Shown here: positions 61,169 through 64,000 of the stretch, in pieces
How the letters are laid out: each line of letters starts with the position of its first letter
Numbering within the stretch: the stretch's first letter is position 1
Assembly: GCA_029775915.1 (NCBI GenBank)
Contig: JARVKA010000005.1
Coordinates: 1-64,000, forward strand
Length of the DNA stretch: 64,000 nt
From: Nitrososphaeria archaeon
GTDB lineage: Archaea; Thermoproteota; Nitrososphaeria; Nitrososphaerales; JANXEG01
Direction of reading: 5' to 3'
Program-made: the position numbers and the translations under genes
The notes under the pieces: generated by a model
Database searches by the model: none
Told to the model about the DNA's origin: nothing
The model's input: only the letters and a program-made list of their open reading frames with translations

Positions 61169-62310
61169 TTAATGAAGCCGAGCTCCTTTAACATAGCTGT
61201 GAAAAATTCTGCTTCTTTCTTTACAAATTCAGTAAATTCCTTTCTTCCCATCCAACCTGGCCTTAAATGTAAGAATTGATCTCTTTCAACTTTTTTATAC
61301 TCTGGAGTTTGATAAGCAGCATAAAATACTTTTTCTAAATAATCTACAATATCCTCAGGTACGCCTTTTGCTAAATGAAAGCTTCTCCACCTCCCTATAG
61401 TAATATTCCAACCTTTCTCCACGGTTGTAGGAACATCCTTTAACAAAGGCTCATCTACTCTTTTTTCTACGAAGAGAATCATCGGCTTCATTCTTTTACC
61501 CTCAATGAGTGATAGTACTACGCCGGGCTCTTCGAACATCACATCAATCTCACCACTAAGTAATGCTTTATGTGCATCTGGCGCTTTATCATAAGGGACA
61601 TAAGTAGCTTTAATACCCATAGCTTTTGCTAATGCCATAGTAGCTACATCATCCATACCTCCAGAACCAGTCCCACCTATCAATACCTTATTATCTTTTG
61701 CATACTTTACAAACTCATCAACATCTTTGAACCTTTTATCATCAGGCCTTATAAGCCATGCTCCAAGATCATGTTGAACTCTACAAAGGTGTATGTAATC
61801 ATCCAGCTTATTCTTATTCCTCCCTAATGGTATGTTAATCGCTATATCTATCCCGCCAGCTAGAATTGTGTAGCCATCTGCTGGTTGCTTGAGTAAAGCA
61901 TCTTCAGCTATAGATGCTGCTGCACCTGGTAAATAGGTATACACAAATGGCTGACCAAGAATTTGTGAAGCAGGTCCTCCTATTCCTCTTGCAAATAAAT
62001 CTGTCCCTCCTCCAGGGCCATAACCTATCAAAACTGTGATTGGTCTTTCAGGATACTTAGGGTGCTTCTCTGGCTTTGGAATGAGTGTAGGCGGCGTAGG
62101 TGTTGGCGTGGGTGTAGGAGTGGGAGTAGGTGTTGGAGTTACGGTTACAGTCACAGTTGTGGTAACAGTCTTTTCTACTACCTTTTCAACTACTTTAGGT
62201 GGTAAAGATGCATAATATGCAGCTACTCCTCCTCCAAAAACTATAGCTCCTACAATAAATGATCCAATATACTTAAGGTATGCTCTTCTATCAATCTTTT
62301 CAGCTGACAT
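61165..62310 (-). CDS. tctC: Tripartite tricarboxylate transporter, solute-binding protein TctC
   Basis: A 381-residue binding protein. The N-terminus is a Tat-like leader (IDRRAYLKYIGSFIVG) with a hydrophobic segment and a long Val/Thr stretch ending in a Thr-Pro linker; the Bug/TctC domain begins with PERPITVLIGYGPGGGTDLFAR, typical of the family. The leader is nearly the same as in the TAXI protein at 26152 and the partial protein at 1-177. A TATA-like element 25 nt upstream supports the ATG at 62310 and an extra internal promoter. Confidence 0.93.
   Translation of the reverse strand: MSAEKIDRRAYLKYIGSFIVGAIVFGGGVAAYYASLPPKVVEKVVEKTVTTTVTVTVTPTPTPTPTPTPTPTPPTLIPKPEKHPKYPERPITVLIGYGPGGGTDLFARGIGGPASQILGQPFVYTYLPGAAASIAEDALLKQPADGYTILAGGIDIAINIPLGRNKNKLDDYIHLCRVQHDLGAWLIRPDDKRFKDVDEFVKYAKDNKVLIGGTGSGGMDDVATMALAKAMGIKATYVPYDKAPDAHKALLSGEIDVMFEEPGVVLSLIEGKRMKPMILFVEKRVDEPLLKDVPTTVEKGWNITIGRWRSFHLAKGVPEDIVDYLEKVFYAAYQTPEYKKVERDQFLHLRPGWMGRKEFTEFVKKEAEFFTAMLKELGFIK
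62090..62140 (-). repeat. Thr-Pro linker simple repeat in tctC
   Basis: A run of degenerate Thr-Pro codons that links the membrane-near leader to the binding domain. Codon choice differs from the repeat at 26332-26394, so the two have not been copied recently. Confidence 0.85.
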
Positions 62311-62330
62311 ACTAATTTATAACCCTATTC

Positions 62331-62340
62331 AATTTAATAA
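62331..62340 (-). promoter_or_regulatory. TATA-like element upstream of tctC
   Basis: AATTTAATAA on the plus strand (TTATTAAATT on the minus strand) is centred about 25 nt before the tctC ATG, in the 45-bp gap behind the upstream gene. It may give tctCBA an internal promoter, which would allow extra binding-protein expression. Confidence 0.35.
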
Positions 62341-62355
62341 GCTTTTTCGACCGAG

Positions 62356-63000
62356 TTATTTTTTTACTAGCTTTTCAATAAGCTCTTTTGCTCGCTCTAC
62401 ATTGAAGATTCCACACGTGCAGCATTTTGCTAAAGTTCTTGCCGCTTCATCAGAGGATATGATACCTAACTTTACATCCTTAGCTAGCTTTTTTACGAGA
62501 TTCTTAGAGATTAACCCATGGCCACACATCGTTTGTATATCGAGAATTTCAGGCTCCTCGGGTAAAAGATCTGTTTTGCCCCAAATCCCTAATGATACCA
62601 TAACGGTGTGGGGTGTTAATCCGATTTCACGTGCTGCATTAAGGGTTTCATTATAAAGACCACTTACTACAACAGACATACCAAGATTCGCATCTTTTAA
62701 ATCTTTTAAAACCATCTTCACAGTTTCAATATCCTTATACACTCCATGAAAGATGCTGGTATCTGTAGCCTTTTCTACGATCTTTTCAAAGTTATGATCC
62801 TTTGTCCATATACTTCCAGTCTTCATATCACCCATATTTATAGGATTATAACGGGCTAAAATCTTCAATGCTTCTACAAGCTTTGGTGCAGCTCCTGCAT
62901 CATTAAATCCTCTACATGACATTACTAACACTACATAATCTTTCTTTAAAGACTCTATTTCACCAGTTCTATGAAGAGTATGAGTCATTCCATTCACCAC
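62356..63000 (-). CDS. Unrecognised Cys-containing protein in the tct operon
   Basis: A 214-residue soluble protein whose family I do not recognise. Features that look functional: Cys29 in VLVMSCRGFNDAG, Cys159 in MCGHGLIS and Cys193, Cys194 and Cys196 in CCTCGIFN; these could bind a metal or cluster. An Asn-Met-Gly segment (PINMGDMKTGSI) and VSGLYNETLNAA are other conserved-looking parts. It overlaps the ferredoxin-type gene before it by 7 bp and precedes tctC by 45 bp. Its role is probably in the metabolism of the acid imported by TctCBA; inference from location. Confidence 0.75.
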   Translation of the reverse strand: MVNGMTHTLHRTGEIESLKKDYVVLVMSCRGFNDAGAAPKLVEALKILARYNPINMGDMKTGSIWTKDHNFEKIVEKATDTSIFHGVYKDIETVKMVLKDLKDANLGMSVVVSGLYNETLNAAREIGLTPHTVMVSLGIWGKTDLLPEEPEILDIQTMCGHGLISKNLVKKLAKDVKLGIISSDEAARTLAKCCTCGIFNVERAKELIEKLVKK

Positions 63001-63734
63001 CTCACCTTATCAGGCACCCTTATTGATGCTAACGGTCTACCTAAGCCCATATTGATCTTCATATTCGGCTTATAAGGTATGCCTAGTCTATCAAGAATGT
63101 TAAATATGGGTATGGTACCATCTACCCTTACAGTGCTCGCCAAACCCACCGAAACTACTGTATCAATCTCTTTTACCACTTCTCTTAATGTATTTAAGAC
63201 AACTTCAGTCTTTTCTATAGGGAATTTGCATTCAATAATGGGCTGGTAAGCCCTTACTTCTCTTAATCGATCGTCTTTTAATCTTCCCGTAGTCCAATCG
63301 AAAAGCATGTTAAGAGGATTCTCCTTCTCAAACTCTACGCCCAACTTCACTAAAGCCATAAAGACCTTCTCAACATCCTTAAAGGATGTTGATATTGCTG
63401 GCCTTCCAAAATCTAACGCGAGACCCACTTCGCCAGGCTTCACTCTACCCGTAACTTCATTCGTTTTTACCTCCTCCGTTCCTCTTCCAGCCATCCTCGT
63501 TGTAGCCCAATCCTTTGTTGGTACTGCAAAGTTCCACATCAAATCTCTAGGAAAAACCATTTCTGCAGGTTTAAAAGCGGATACAGGGCATTGAAAGATC
63601 TTGTAGCAAACCCAGCATTCTATGCACTTCTCTTGATCTACAGTAGCTTTTTTATCCCCAATCATTTTAATAGCACCAACAGGGCACCAAGGGATACATG
63701 AGGCGCAACCTACACATCGATCAGTTATTTCCAA
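62994..63734 (-). CDS. Ferredoxin-domain protein, unknown C-terminal domain, first gene of tct operon
   Basis: A 246-residue protein. The N-terminal 55 residues form a 2x[4Fe-4S] ferredoxin: C7, C10, C13, C17 (CVGCASCIPWCP) and C37, C40, C43, C49 (CIECWVCYKIFQCP), the second with an unusual C-x5-C end. The rest is a domain I do not recognise, with RGTEEVKTNEVTGRVKPG, DFGRPAISTSFKDVEKVF and NMGLGRPLASIRVP. Translation starts at TTG 63734 after a GGTGAT ribosome site (63742-63747). It could be an electron-transfer reductase partner of the next gene. Confidence 0.78.
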   Translation of the reverse strand: MEITDRCVGCASCIPWCPVGAIKMIGDKKATVDQEKCIECWVCYKIFQCPVSAFKPAEMVFPRDLMWNFAVPTKDWATTRMAGRGTEEVKTNEVTGRVKPGEVGLALDFGRPAISTSFKDVEKVFMALVKLGVEFEKENPLNMLFDWTTGRLKDDRLREVRAYQPIIECKFPIEKTEVVLNTLREVVKEIDTVVSVGLASTVRVDGTIPIFNILDRLGIPYKPNMKINMGLGRPLASIRVPDKVRW

Positions 63735-63741
63735 TTAATTA

Positions 63742-63778
63742 ATCACCAGCTTATAGCGGAGCTGGATTTTAAATAAAC
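63742..63778 (-). promoter_or_regulatory. Promoter and ribosome site of the tct operon
   Basis: A TATA-like ATTTAAAATCC-type element lies at 63766-63778 (minus strand) and a GGTGAT ribosome site at 63742-63747, spaced 7 nt from the TTG start. The transcript would have a short leader with the ribosome site, unlike the leaderless binding-protein genes. Confidence 0.45.
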
Positions 63779-63850
63779 CTTTCGGAAATTTAAATGATTT
63801 TCCTACAATAGTCTGTTTTAAAACCATCTAAAGCATAGTATAACTTCCAA

Positions 63851-63904
63851 TGATTTGAATGGTTAAAGGTTTATCAATATTAATTGAGTTCAAATCAATA
63901 AACC
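63851..63904. repeat. Interlocked inverted repeats upstream of the tct operon
   Basis: Two inverted repeats cross each other. A: TGATTTGAA (63851-63859) with TTCAAATCA (63889-63897). B: GGTTTAT (63868-63874) with ATAAACC (63898-63904). The order A-B-A'-B' would allow an H-type pseudoknot in RNA, or two regulator sites in DNA. It lies 117-170 bp before the TTG start. Confidence 0.45.
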
Positions 63905-63963
63905 ATCCTCGTAACCTAATATTTAGAGAGTAAAATTTTTAGTATCCCTACCCTACTCTTAAA

Positions 63964-63985
63964 ACTTTTTATATAAATAAAAAGT
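63964..63985. repeat. Inverted repeat with TATA-like centre
   Basis: ACTTTTTAT (63964-63972) and ATAAAAAGT (63977-63985) are perfect 9-bp arms around ATAA. It may be a promoter or operator of a gene outside the window. Confidence 0.45.
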
Positions 63986-64000
63986 ATACTATTGCGAAGG

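Overview
The window is an A+T-rich archaeal chromosome segment. The strongest lineage marker is a complete eukaryote-type DNA topoisomerase IB (12965-14542), which among Archaea is characteristic of the Thaumarchaeota/Aigarchaeota side. Other archaeal genes are a group II chaperonin, Taw1 (wyosine base of tRNA-Phe), pantoate kinase and phosphopantothenate synthetase for CoA, CofE (F420), a dihydropteroate-synthase-related protein, UPF0147 and DUF763. Most genes that head a transcription unit have a TATA box about 26 nt before the start (leaderless), while internal operon genes carry GGTGAT-type Shine-Dalgarno sites. No ammonia-oxidation genes are present. Two ferredoxin-dependent 2-oxoacid oxidoreductases, an ADP-forming acyl-CoA synthetase and four carboxylate or solute uptake systems suggest an anaerobic, probably thermophilic, heterotroph. 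The species cannot be named from the sequence alone.

Layout. 1-11.6 kb: 2-oxoacid oxidation and energy conservation (KorAB converging on KorCD, divergent ADP-forming acyl-CoA synthetase alpha and beta, PorCDAB), with a lipid-linked glycosylation pair between them. 11.8-20.6 kb: RidA, tRNA-Phe, topoisomerase IB, an Mrr-like nuclease, Taw1, an HD phosphohydrolase, the thermosome and DUF763. A 106-bp MITE with an 8-bp target duplication sits just upstream of the thermosome gene. 20.8-26 kb: UPF0147, a compact four-gene route from ketoisovalerate to 4'-phosphopantothenate, a macrodomain protein and a nitroreductase. 26-32.9 kb: a TRAP-TAXI transporter, two solo Lrp/AsnC sensor domains, a sugar nucleotidyltransferase and an MFS exporter. 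33-44 kb: tandem threonine synthases, leucyl aminopeptidase, DHPS-like protein, a RuvC/YqgF-like nuclease divergent from a RecA-fold protein without a P-loop, several orphan small genes, CofE and GcvT. 44-51 kb: a maleate-isomerase-like protein next to a fumarate-reductase-like flavoprotein with a one-domain [2Fe-2S] partner, then two sodium/solute symporters each with a small membrane peptide. 51-57 kb: a MetE-like/hydantoinase AB set, HIT protein and nicotinamidase. 57.1-57.5 kb: a decayed IS6-like insertion sequence. 57.6-64 kb: a MazG-like protein and a six-gene minus-strand operon (8Fe-ferredoxin protein, an unrecognised Cys-rich protein, TctC, TctB, TctA, a UROD-family protein).

The best candidate for an undescribed system is that last operon: two proteins of unknown function co-transcribed with a tripartite tricarboxylate transporter and a UROD-type (corrinoid methyltransferase-like) protein. 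Secondary candidates are the maleate/fumarate module with its half-length iron-sulfur subunit, the RNase H-fold/RecA-fold divergent pair, and the MITE/IS pair. Three periplasmic-type binding proteins (1-177, 26152-27303, 61165-62310), of at least two different families, share an almost identical Tat-like N-terminal leader.
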